Source: Bacteroidota bacterium (lineage in GTDB: Bacteria; Bacteroidota; Ignavibacteria; Kapaibacteriales; UBA2268). Taken from it: DNA of 5,301 nucleotides. The translations under genes were made by a program, and so were the position numbers. The notes under the pieces are model-generated. The model was not told where the DNA came from and made no database searches. It was given only the letters and a program-made list of their open reading frames with translations. Of the stretch, positions 1 through 5,301 are shown piece after piece. The stretch is taken from positions 1-5,301 of the forward strand of contig JAFRQN010000134.1 in the NCBI GenBank assembly GCA_017428585.1, in the 5' to 3' direction. Every line of letters starts with the position of its first letter. The stretch's first letter is position 1.

Positions 1-506
1 ACAACATTTCCAAAATGTTGGTTTTCCAACTGCTGCGCTAAAAGCATTTTCTTAATTTCGTCTCTAACTTCCAATTTTAATCTATTGATAGATTTCTTAT
101 ATACAGCTTCTATTCTTTCTATAGAGCCAAAATAATTTAATAAATCATTTTGATAAATTTCCCATCTTTCTTCTACAATATCATCCGATACAGTAATAGA
201 ATCTTCTTCTGCTTTTGTAATAAGTATTTTTCTATTAATTAATTCATCTAAAACTGACTGTCTAAGCTTTTTATCGGTAATATCTATTGATTTGTCCCGT
301 TCTGCCATCAACATTATTTCACCCTCTAATGTTGATTTCATAATTATTTCATTGCCGACAATAGCAACAATCATATCTATTGTTTCGCCAGAACGAAGCT
401 GAGGAACTGCAGCAGACAAAGAACTGCTCCAAAACTCAATATTTATTATAAATAACAGAATTAGAATTGTTTTTAATTGTATTGTTTTATGTATTTCTTT
501 CATCAT
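1..506 (-). CDS. SurA-like periplasmic chaperone / peptidyl-prolyl isomerase, N-terminal part (runs off left edge)
   Basis: About 168 codons are visible, reading from ATGATG at 506-501 with no stop before base 1, so the C-terminus is missing. Translation starts MMKEIHKTIQLKTILILLF: a Lys-rich n-region, a hydrophobic stretch (about residues 12-25) and a plausible signal peptidase I site at SLSA/AVP near residues 29-33. The mature part opens with IDMIVAIVGNEIIMKSTLE, the usual start of the SurA N-terminal domain (compare 'D.IVAVVGDEIIL.S.LE'). It continues with amphipathic helices including LDELINRKILITKAEEDSI and a FGSIERIEAVYKKSI segment, as in FCB-group SurA proteins. The parvulin PPIase domains would lie beyond the edge, so catalysis cannot be judged. 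Inferred role: escorting unfolded outer-membrane proteins through the periplasm. It is divergent from uppS. There is no Shine-Dalgarno sequence upstream, and either ATG of the pair could be used. Alternative: another SurA_N-type lipoprotein or PpiD-like protein, less likely because there is no lipobox. Confidence 0.82.
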   Translation of the reverse strand, partial: MMKEIHKTIQLKTILILLFIINIEFWSSSLSAAVPQLRSGETIDMIVAIVGNEIIMKSTLEGEIMLMAERDKSIDITDKKLRQSVLDELINRKILITKAEEDSITVSDDIVEERWEIYQNDLLNYFGSIERIEAVYKKSINRLKLEVRDEIKKMLLAQQLENQHFGNV

Positions 507-546
507 TATTATTTAATTATTAATTTGCTTAATATTAAACTTATTT

Positions 547-560
547 TCTATAATTATAGA
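547..560. repeat. 14-bp perfect palindrome in the surA-like gene leader
   Basis: TCTATAATTATAGA is its own reverse complement and lies just downstream of the candidate -7 box of the surA-like gene. It could be an operator for a dimeric regulator. In DNA this AT-rich, however, a palindrome of this length is expected about once by chance in a window this size, so no function is claimed. Confidence 0.3.
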
Positions 561-576
561 TAAATAATATAAACTA

Positions 577-584
577 CAAAGATA
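577..584 (-). promoter_or_regulatory. Candidate Bacteroidota-type -7 box for the surA-like gene
   Basis: On the minus strand this reads TATCTTTG, a perfect match to the Bacteroidota -7 consensus TAnnTTTG. It would put transcription start near 570 and give a leader of about 65 bases before the ATG pair at 506-501. I could not find a well-spaced TTTG -33 element (the nearest minus-strand TTTG upstream is at 622-619, too far away), so the assignment rests on the -7 box and its position. Confidence 0.4.
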
Positions 585-626
585 CAAAAAAAATACGAAT
601 TATTTGTATTTCCAATTACAAAATAA

Positions 627-659
627 TTTGTTATTTGTTATTTTTTTTTACTATTTTTG
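627..659 (+). promoter_or_regulatory. Candidate promoter for uppS (TTTG / TAnnTTTG)
   Basis: TTTG at 627-630 and TATTTTTG at 652-659 are separated by 21 bases, close to the Bacteroidota -33/-7 arrangement, and the -7 box matches TAnnTTTG exactly. Predicted transcription start is near 665, about 40 bases before the uppS start at 704. The DNA around it is rich in T-runs and TTTG repeats, so a chance match is possible. Confidence 0.4.
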
Positions 660-662
660 TAA

Positions 663-696
663 TTTGTAAATAAATTAGATATTTTAATTACTTTCG
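663..696 (+). promoter_or_regulatory. Alternative, closer promoter candidate for uppS
   Basis: TTTG at 663-666, a 22-base spacer and TACTTTCG at 689-696 form a second, slightly degenerate version of the same promoter pattern. It would start transcription at about the ATG itself (704), giving an almost leaderless mRNA. It may be a second start or a chance match; the upstream candidate fits the consensus better. Confidence 0.25.
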
Positions 697-703
697 TATA
701 TAA

Positions 704-1513
704 ATGATGAATAATACAGAGAAAAAATACTATCCTATTTGGATATCTGAATTGACATTAGAAGAAAAAAAAGAACAACAGGAAATAAAAAATAAATATA
801 AAATTCCAAATCACATTGCTGTTATAATGGATGGAAATGGACGTTGGGCAAAGTCTAAAAATTTACCAAGAATAAAAGGACATGAAGCTGGTATAGTAAA
901 TGTTAAAGAAACGATAAAAACATGCTGTGAACTTGGAGTAAAATATCTAACTTTATATACATTTTCTCATGAGAATTGGCAGCGTCCTCAAGATGAAGTC
1001 GATACATTGATGGAATTATTGGAAGTTTATTTGCAGTTAGAATTAAACGAATTAAATGCAAATAATGTAAGAATGCAGTTTATAGGCAATTTGGAACGCT
1101 TGCCGGAAAAGGTTAGAAAACAAATAGATATCTGTAAAAATACAACAAAAAACAATACAGGTATGACTTTGATTTTAGCTTTAAGCTACAGCAGTCGTTT
1201 AGATATTGTAAACGCAGCAAAAAAAATAGCTAATTCAGCAAAAGAAAATAGATTAAACATTGATGATATAAACGAAAATATCTTTTCTCAATTTTTATCT
1301 ACAAAAGACATCCCTGATCCAGATTTGTTAATTAGAACAAGCGGCGAGATGAGAATCAGCAATTATTTATTATGGGAAATTGCTTATTCTGAATTATATA
1401 TAACAGATATTTATTGGCCTGAATTTACTCATGTAGAATTATACAAAGCAATAAAAGATTTTTCTAATAGAGAACGCCGTTTTGGAAAAACGTCTGAACA
1501 ATTAGAAAAATAA
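704..1513 (+). CDS. uppS: Isoprenyl transferase (undecaprenyl diphosphate synthase)
   Basis: A cis-prenyltransferase that extends farnesyl diphosphate with isopentenyl diphosphate to make the C55 lipid carrier used for peptidoglycan and surface glycans; it acts in the cytosol at the inner membrane. Family signatures are complete: HIAVIMDGNGRWAK (residues 37-50; Asp43 is the Mg/pyrophosphate-binding Asp), GH at 59-60, LYTFSHENWQRP (84-95) with EV at 98-99, DIPDPDLLIRTSGE (about 202-215) and RISNYLLWEIAYSELY (217-232) with Arg211, Arg217, Ser219 and Glu230 in the substrate/Mg-binding positions. It ends in the common RRFGKTSEQ tail. At 269 aa it is slightly long because of a charged extension of about 35 residues before the core. 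The start is an ATGATG pair at 704-709; either codon is possible and there is no Shine-Dalgarno sequence. It is first in a co-directional run with terC and the dehydrogenase. His89 sits where Thr or Ser is usual in FSxENW, probably without consequence. Confidence 0.96.
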   Translation: MMNNTEKKYYPIWISELTLEEKKEQQEIKNKYKIPNHIAVIMDGNGRWAKSKNLPRIKGHEAGIVNVKETIKTCCELGVKYLTLYTFSHENWQRPQDEVDTLMELLEVYLQLELNELNANNVRMQFIGNLERLPEKVRKQIDICKNTTKNNTGMTLILALSYSSRLDIVNAAKKIANSAKENRLNIDDINENIFSQFLSTKDIPDPDLLIRTSGEMRISNYLLWEIAYSELYITDIYWPEFTHVELYKAIKDFSNRERRFGKTSEQLEK

Positions 1514-1562
1514 AATTATTCTAATACATAATTTATTTTAATAATTTATTTGTATTTATATA

Positions 1563-2537
1563 ATGAACGAGACATTGTTATTAGTAATTTTTGCTGTTGT
1601 TGTAACAATAATGTTATTGTTGGATTTAGGTTTATTTAACAAGAAAGAGCATATTGTTTCAACAAAGGAAGCTGGTATTTGGACGATAGTATGGATTTCA
1701 ATTTCTTTGCTTTTCAGTGTATTTATTAATTTTGAATACAGCAGCGAAAAAGCATTAGAATTTTTATCGGCTTACTTAATAGAAAAATCGCTTTCATTAG
1801 ATAATATATTTGTATTTGTTCTAATCTTTAGCTTCTATAAAATAGAAGATATACATAAGCATAAAGTACTGTTTTGGGGTATATTGGGCGCAATAGTTTT
1901 TAGAGCAATATTTATCTTTTCAGGTTTATGGCTGATAGAATTAACATATCTTCCTGAAGTTGTTATTTTCGGAATGCCTGTCCGATTCAATATACTATTA
2001 ACAATATTTGCAGTTATTTTGATTGTTGCAGGTATAAAATCATTTAAGCCTGACGAGAAAGAAGAAAAAGATTTTGGAAATAATTTTGTTATAAGATATA
2101 TAAAAAAATTATTCCCTGTTACAGACAACTGCGATTCCGGCAGATTTATTGAGAAAAAAAATGGAATAAAATATATAACGCCTTTATTATTAACAATGGT
2201 AACAATAGAACTTTCTGATGTAGTTTTTGCTGTCGATTCTATTCCTGCAATATTCGCTATATCAAAAGATCCTATAATCCTATATACATCTAACATTTTT
2301 GCTATATTAGGATTAAGAAGCATGTTCTTCTTGTTGTCAAATATAATAAACTATTTCAGCAGCTTAAAACAAGGTATTGCTGTAATTTTAATTTTTATAG
2401 GAATAAAAATGTTAATAGATGACTTCTACTCTATTTCTTCTTTAACATCTTTAATTGTAATAGCTGGAATTATATTTATTTCAATAATATTATCTTTAAT
2501 TAAATCAAATATTCAAATAGAAATAAAAAATAAGTAA
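1563..2537 (+). CDS. TerC/Alx-family integral membrane protein (probable metal transporter)
   Basis: A 324-residue polytopic inner-membrane protein of the TerC family (Alx, MeeF and tellurite-resistance TerC relatives). Diagnostic segments: a first helix ending MLLLDLGLFNKK (Asp21), SAYLIEKSLSLDNIFVFVLI (about 69-88; Glu74, Asp80, Asn81), a central RAIFIFSGLWLIE helix (114-126), a cytosolic charged loop (about 160-203), then IELSDVVFAVDSIPAIFAIS (215-234; Asp219, Asp225) and NIFAILGLRSMFFLL (244-258). About eight or nine hydrophobic segments are visible, and length is normal for the Alx-type subgroup. Known for the family: roles in Mn export and metal loading of exported proteins, with the buried acidic residues implicated; the substrate here is inferred. 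It starts 49 bases after the uppS stop, too close for a full yybP-ykoY manganese riboswitch, so no such control is seen. It probably shares the uppS transcript. The gene name terC is not assigned because tellurite resistance is unsupported. Confidence 0.9.
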   Translation: MNETLLLVIFAVVVTIMLLLDLGLFNKKEHIVSTKEAGIWTIVWISISLLFSVFINFEYSSEKALEFLSAYLIEKSLSLDNIFVFVLIFSFYKIEDIHKHKVLFWGILGAIVFRAIFIFSGLWLIELTYLPEVVIFGMPVRFNILLTIFAVILIVAGIKSFKPDEKEEKDFGNNFVIRYIKKLFPVTDNCDSGRFIEKKNGIKYITPLLLTMVTIELSDVVFAVDSIPAIFAISKDPIILYTSNIFAILGLRSMFFLLSNIINYFSSLKQGIAVILIFIGIKMLIDDFYSISSLTSLIVIAGIIFISIILSLIKSNIQIEIKNK

Positions 2538-2567
2538 TTGTATTTATAAATTCAAATATATTTTAAT

Positions 2568-3335
2568 ATGAGTATAGAAGGCAAAAATGTTATTATAACA
2601 GGCGCTTCTGCTGGAATAGGCGAAGCATGCGCTAAATTATTTGCAAGAAATGGTGCAAATTTAATTCTTACTGCACGTAGAATCAATAAATTAAATGAAT
2701 TAGCTGATTCTTTAAGATCTGCCTATAATGTGAAAGTACACACTATAGAGATGGACGTAAGAAATTTTGATGAAGTTAAGAAAAAATTTGAAAATCTGCC
2801 AGCTGAATTTAAAACAATAGATGTATTAATCAATAATGCAGGCAAAGCATTAGGAGTAGAAAAAATTCAAGACGGCGTTTTATCAAATTGGGAAGAAATG
2901 CTTGACACCAACGTAAAAGGCTTGCTTTATGTATCTAAAATAATTATTCCAATGTTGATTAAACAAAATCATGGACATATTATCAATATTGGATCAATCG
3001 CAGGTCATGAAGTATATCCTGGCGGAAATGTATATTGTGCATCAAAATTTGCTGTACGCGCTATTTCTAAAGGAATGGGCATCGATTTATCAGGATATAA
3101 TATAAAAGTTACAAGTATAGATCCGGGTATGGTTGAAACAGAATTTTCATTAGTAAGATTCGCAGGCGATGAAGAAAAAGCTAAAAATGTTTATAAAGGA
3201 GTTGATCCTCTTGTAGGCGATGACATAGCTGATATAGCATTATTTGCTGCTACTCGACCAGAACATGTTGATTTGCGTGAAATAGTTGTTACGCCAACTG
3301 CTCAATCATCTGCAACAATCGTACACCGCAAGTAA
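2568..3335 (+). CDS. YdfG-like short-chain dehydrogenase/reductase (NADP-dependent 3-hydroxy acid dehydrogenase type)
   Basis: A 255-residue classical SDR with a Rossmann fold. Visible motifs: cofactor loop TGASAGIG (11-18), Arg37-Arg38 after beta-2 (favouring NADP), acidic DV at 63-64, NNAG (89-92), catalytic Asn115, Ser143 (in NIGSIAG) and Tyr156-x3-Lys160 (YCASK). It follows E. coli YdfG almost throughout: NNAG.ALG, W..M.DTN.KGL, NHGHIINIGS.AG, GGNVY, PG.V.TEFS.VRF.GD and a C-terminal VHR. YdfG-type enzymes oxidise L-allo-threonine, serine and other 3-hydroxy acids and reduce malonic semialdehyde; the substrate here is inferred from similarity. Nothing is truncated. It lies 30 bases after the TerC-family gene and is the last gene before a strong terminator, so it probably belongs to the same transcript. 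No functional link to uppS or the TerC protein is evident. Confidence 0.92.
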   Translation: MSIEGKNVIITGASAGIGEACAKLFARNGANLILTARRINKLNELADSLRSAYNVKVHTIEMDVRNFDEVKKKFENLPAEFKTIDVLINNAGKALGVEKIQDGVLSNWEEMLDTNVKGLLYVSKIIIPMLIKQNHGHIINIGSIAGHEVYPGGNVYCASKFAVRAISKGMGIDLSGYNIKVTSIDPGMVETEFSLVRFAGDEEKAKNVYKGVDPLVGDDIADIALFAATRPEHVDLREIVVTPTAQSSATIVHRK

Positions 3336-3361
3336 TTATTATAATCAACATTAATATCTAT

Positions 3362-3400
3362 AAAAAAGAAATATATTAAATATAATATATTTCTTTTTTT
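3362..3400. terminator. Bidirectional intrinsic terminator between convergent units
   Basis: The arm at 3362-3377 (AAAAAAGAAATATATT) is perfectly complementary to 3384-3399, giving a 16-bp stem with a 6-base loop. A-runs on the left and T-runs on the right give a U-tract in the transcript from either strand. The stem is weak in GC (one G:C pair), but its length and its position, 26 bases after the dehydrogenase stop and abutting the stop of the convergent minus-strand gene, fit a shared terminator. Confidence 0.8.
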
Positions 3401-3704
3401 ATTTATTGTCAGCATCTATCTCATACTTATTTTCTTTTATTATATTTTTTATTGATATTAATTTTATCAAAGAATATACAAAAGAGAGCAGCAGACAAAA
3501 TATGATTACAAAAAATAAAGATTTAATAGAATAAAAATTTATTACATAATCTCCTATTGAAATATCTTTTGGCGAGTTTAGAAAATTTAGTGTTATATAT
3601 ATTACAACCAAAACAAACCACCATTTTACAGTTTGCTGGAACAAATACTTCCTTTTTCCTTTTTTGGTCTTTAATTCTTCTATATTATATTTTACAGTCC
3701 TCAT
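3399..3704 (-). CDS. Hypothetical small two-helix membrane protein, overlapping rsmG
   Basis: A 101-residue protein with no family I recognise. It has a basic N-terminal tail (KTKKGKRK, about residues 12-19), a hydrophobic helix around 28-42 (WWFVLVVIYITLNFL), a short polar loop (NSPKDISIGDY) and a second, longer hydrophobic segment around 60-80, then a charged tail ending EIDADNK. By the positive-inside rule both ends would be cytosolic. Its ATG (3704-3702) shares one base with the rsmG stop codon (TAATG), an arrangement typical of translational coupling, which supports it being a real gene. Its stop codon (3401-3399) touches the terminator stem. Codon and base composition match its neighbours. 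The protein could serve any membrane role; none is assigned. A shorter plus-strand reading frame over the same bases lacks such context and is taken as a shadow. Confidence 0.72.
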   Translation of the reverse strand: MRTVKYNIEELKTKKGKRKYLFQQTVKWWFVLVVIYITLNFLNSPKDISIGDYVINFYSIKSLFFVIIFCLLLSFVYSLIKLISIKNIIKENKYEIDADNK

Positions 3705-4363
3705 TATTTTTTATTAATAACCAGTATTTTCTTTTCTTCGTTTTTAAACCAAGGAAAACCTATAAAATCTATTTGAATTTCCTGTATATCCAGCTGCGGA
3801 TACTTTGCTTTTGCATCATTTATTTCTTCTTCTAAATTTCCGCCTTTATAAAATACAAATTTGCCTTTATCTTTTAACAATGGCAGAGTCCAATCAATTA
3901 AAACAACTGTTTTAGCAACGCCACGGGCAAAAATAAAATCAAAGTGTTTTTTATATTCTTTTTTTTCTGCCAATGCTTCAACCCGACCATATTCAAAATT
4001 AAAATTACGCAGTTCCGTATGCAGAGCAAAAATTTCAGCAATTTTTAGCTTTTTTCTAATAGAATCGCATAATGTCATATATATATCAGGATTAGCAATT
4101 TTCAATGGAATGCCGGGAAAACCGCCGCCGGTACCAAAATCCAAACAGCGTGCTTTGGAAGGAATATCAATATATTTTAACATCGAAAGCGAATGCATTA
4201 TATGTCTTTCTAAAAGATTTTCCTCATCCTGTCTTGAAATTAAATTAACTTTTGAATTCCAGTATTTCAATTCCTTATGCAGACGCTTCATTTGTTCTAT
4301 TTGTTCAACATCAAGAATTATATTATTTGAAGATAATATCGTCCAAAATTCCGTTATTTCCAT
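3704..4363 (-). CDS. rsmG: 16S rRNA (guanine-527-N7)-methyltransferase RsmG (GidB)
   Basis: A 219-residue Rossmann-fold methyltransferase that uses S-adenosylmethionine to make m7G at position 527 (E. coli numbering) in the 530 loop of 16S rRNA; loss in other bacteria gives low-level streptomycin resistance. Signatures: WNSKVNLISR (35-44, with the conserved Asn40 and Arg44), ERHIMHSL (52-59), SAM loop CLDFGTGGGFPGIPL (73-87), acidic LCDSIRKK (98-105, Asp100 expected to contact the SAM ribose) and FARGVAK (145-151) in the usual SRA-like position. Length is typical for the family. The ATG at 4363-4361 lies 11 bases after the gmk stop, and its own stop overlaps the start of the downstream membrane protein gene, so co-transcription with both is likely. 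No Shine-Dalgarno sequence at usable spacing. Confidence 0.95.
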   Translation of the reverse strand: MEITEFWTILSSNNIILDVEQIEQMKRLHKELKYWNSKVNLISRQDEENLLERHIMHSLSMLKYIDIPSKARCLDFGTGGGFPGIPLKIANPDIYMTLCDSIRKKLKIAEIFALHTELRNFNFEYGRVEALAEKKEYKKHFDFIFARGVAKTVVLIDWTLPLLKDKGKFVFYKGGNLEEEINDAKAKYPQLDIQEIQIDFIGFPWFKNEEKKILVINKK

Positions 4364-4374
4364 ATCCTAAACAA

Positions 4375-4938
4375 TTATAACAGGTTTTTATTTAAAATAT
4401 CTGATATTTGCTTTAATGTATCATCTATTACATTATTTACAACAACATAATCAAAGTCTTTGCCTATATTCATTTCCATCTCTGCTCGGCTTAACCGTTT
4501 TTCTATTTGTTCAATGCTTTCTGTTTTTCTATTGACTAATCGACTTTTCAATACTTCTAACGAAGGCGGCATTAAAAATATTAATATAGTATCATCAGGA
4601 TATTGCTTTTTTATAGAACATGCGCCTTTTACATCTATATCAAATAAAAGACATTTATCATTTTTGAATGCTCTTTCTATTTCAGAACGCAAAGTACCAT
4701 AATAATTATCAAATATTTTTTCGTACTCTACAAATTCATTGTTTTGTATTTTATTTTCAAACGTTTCTTTATCTAAAAAATGATAATGCACACCATCAAT
4801 TTCACCTTCGCGTTTTTCACGCGTTGTGGCAGAAATTGAAAATTGAACATTATAATATGTTTTTAAGATAAACTTAGAAACAACAGTTTTGCCTCCGCCG
4901 CTTGGCGATGCAATAGCAATTATCCTTTTTTTTGACAT
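4375..4938 (-). CDS. gmk: Guanylate kinase
   Basis: A cytosolic enzyme that phosphorylates GMP to GDP with ATP, essential for GTP, dGTP and (p)ppGpp pools. It has 187 residues, a normal length. Motifs in order: P-loop ASPSGGGKT (10-18; Lys17, Thr18), SISATTREKREGEIDGVHYHF (34-54; Ser36, Arg40 and Arg43 contact the GMP phosphate), FVEYEKIFDNYYGT (69-82; Glu71 and Tyr80 bind the guanine/phosphate), LLFDIDVKGA (97-106), LMPPS in the core strand, then a lid segment with RLVNRKTESIEQIEKRL and the closing DYVVVNN. All catalytic positions are intact. It starts 24 bases after the parA stop and ends 11 bases before rsmG, with no promoter or terminator visible in either gap, so it probably sits in one operon with them. 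Confidence 0.96.
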   Translation of the reverse strand: MSKKRIIAIASPSGGGKTVVSKFILKTYYNVQFSISATTREKREGEIDGVHYHFLDKETFENKIQNNEFVEYEKIFDNYYGTLRSEIERAFKNDKCLLFDIDVKGACSIKKQYPDDTILIFLMPPSLEVLKSRLVNRKTESIEQIEKRLSRAEMEMNIGKDFDYVVVNNVIDDTLKQISDILNKNLL

Positions 4939-4962
4939 AAAATATCTTTTTATTTAATAATT

Positions 4963-5301
4963 TTATAAATTATTGTCATGCATTAAAATTTCTTTTGCAA
5001 GTTCTAAATAATTTGCAGCTCCTGAACTTACTGCATCATATAATATTGCAGGTTTGCCATGACTTGGCGCTTCTGCTAAACGCACATTCCTATGGATAAC
5101 CGTTCCCATCACTTTATTGCCAAAATGACGCTTTACTTCCTCCATTACTTGAGCTGATAATCTTAGTCTTGCATCATACATTGTCAACAAAACACCTTCT
5201 AATTCTAAATTTTTATTAAGACTTTGTCTAACAATAGATATAGTATTTAATAATTGTCCTAATCCTTCAAGTGCATAATATTCACATTGCACTGGAATCA
5301 A
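4963..5301 (-). CDS. parA: ParA/Soj-family chromosome-partitioning ATPase, C-terminal part (runs off right edge)
   Basis: 112 residues read in frame from the right edge to TAA at 4965-4963. Family members have about 255 residues, so more than half, including the start and Walker A box, lies outside; the first codon seen (TTG, 5301-5299) is an internal Leu, not a start. The visible part opens with LIPVQCEYYALEGLGQLL, the strand and helix after Walker B in Soj-type ParA, then GVLLTMYDARLRLS, VMEEVKRHFG and the C-terminal signature NVRLAEAPSHGKPAILYD followed by GAANYLELAKEIL. The family binds nonspecific DNA as an ATP dimer and, with ParB on parS, drives origin segregation. The chromosomal (Soj) rather than plasmid type is inferred from the EAPSHGKP signature and the housekeeping neighbours gmk and rsmG. 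No parB is visible here; downstream of it lies gmk. Confidence 0.9.
   Translation of the reverse strand: MIPVQCEYYALEGLGQLLNTISIVRQSLNKNLELEGVLLTMYDARLRLSAQVMEEVKRHFGNKVMGTVIHRNVRLAEAPSHGKPAILYDAVSSGAANYLELAKEILMHDNNL

Noticed and set aside
541..703. Small RNA or riboswitch in the AT-rich divergent spacer
   Set aside because: Apart from the 14-bp palindrome I see no extended stem, GC-containing conserved core or terminator there; promoters explain the region better.
1514..1562. Possible manganese (yybP-ykoY) riboswitch before the TerC-family gene
   Set aside because: The gap is only 49 bases, is almost pure A/T and lacks the conserved G/C-rich loops of that class; there is no room for it.
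1835..2323. 162-codon minus-strand reading frame inside the TerC-family gene
   Set aside because: It is fully antisense to a well-conserved family member, its translation shows no recognisable domain, and it has no context; it is a shadow of the real gene.
3557..3835. 92-codon plus-strand reading frame across the rsmG / small membrane protein junction
   Set aside because: It looks hydrophobic only because it is T-rich antisense DNA; it spans two minus-strand genes and has no supporting context.
3861..4370. 169-codon plus-strand reading frame opposite rsmG
   Set aside because: It is antisense to a complete RsmG with all motifs intact; low stop-codon density on the opposite strand explains it.
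4361..4374. AGGA on the minus strand just before the rsmG ATG as a ribosome binding site
   Set aside because: It sits only one or two bases from the ATG, too close to act as a Shine-Dalgarno sequence, and no other gene here has one.
4460..4871. Two short plus-strand reading frames opposite gmk
   Set aside because: Both are antisense to an intact guanylate kinase and overlap each other in different frames; no sign of coding.
5299..5301. TTG as the start codon of a short 112-residue protein at the right edge
   Set aside because: The residues from this codon on match the middle of ParA, so it is an internal Leu in a gene cut by the window edge.

Overview
The window looks like ordinary chromosome from a very AT-rich (roughly 30% GC by eye) member of the Bacteroidota/Chlorobiota (FCB) group. 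Three things point there. None of the visible starts has a convincing Shine-Dalgarno sequence. TAnnTTTG-type promoter boxes lie in the one large intergenic region. The SurA-like, UppS, ParA and Gmk proteins resemble FCB versions. I cannot place it more finely from sequence alone. Coding density is high, and I see no mobile element, tRNA, rRNA, CRISPR array or phage gene.

Layout. Bases 1-506 (minus strand) hold the N-terminal part of a secreted SurA-type periplasmic chaperone/peptidyl-prolyl isomerase that runs off the left edge. Bases 507-703 are a divergent promoter region. Bases 704-3335 (plus strand) carry three closely spaced genes: uppS (undecaprenyl diphosphate synthase), a TerC/Alx-family membrane protein, and a YdfG-like short-chain dehydrogenase. 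A strong hairpin with T-runs on both strands (3362-3400) then separates convergent transcription units. Bases 3399-5301 (minus strand) carry, in transcription order, a ParA/Soj ATPase (only its C-terminal part is present), gmk (guanylate kinase), rsmG (16S rRNA m7G methyltransferase) and a 101-residue two-helix membrane protein whose start codon overlaps the rsmG stop codon.

How the genes fit together. SurA and UppS both serve the envelope (outer-membrane protein folding; lipid carrier for peptidoglycan and surface polysaccharide) and diverge from a shared control region. TerC-family proteins are membrane proteins linked to metal (Mn) homeostasis, and the dehydrogenase is a soluble housekeeping enzyme. 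The minus-strand cluster combines chromosome partitioning, GMP phosphorylation and ribosome maturation. Putting parA close to rsmG echoes the origin-proximal gidB-soj neighbourhood of many bacteria, but here the order is changed and gmk lies between them.

I found no convincing undescribed system. The least explained item is the small membrane protein coupled to rsmG.
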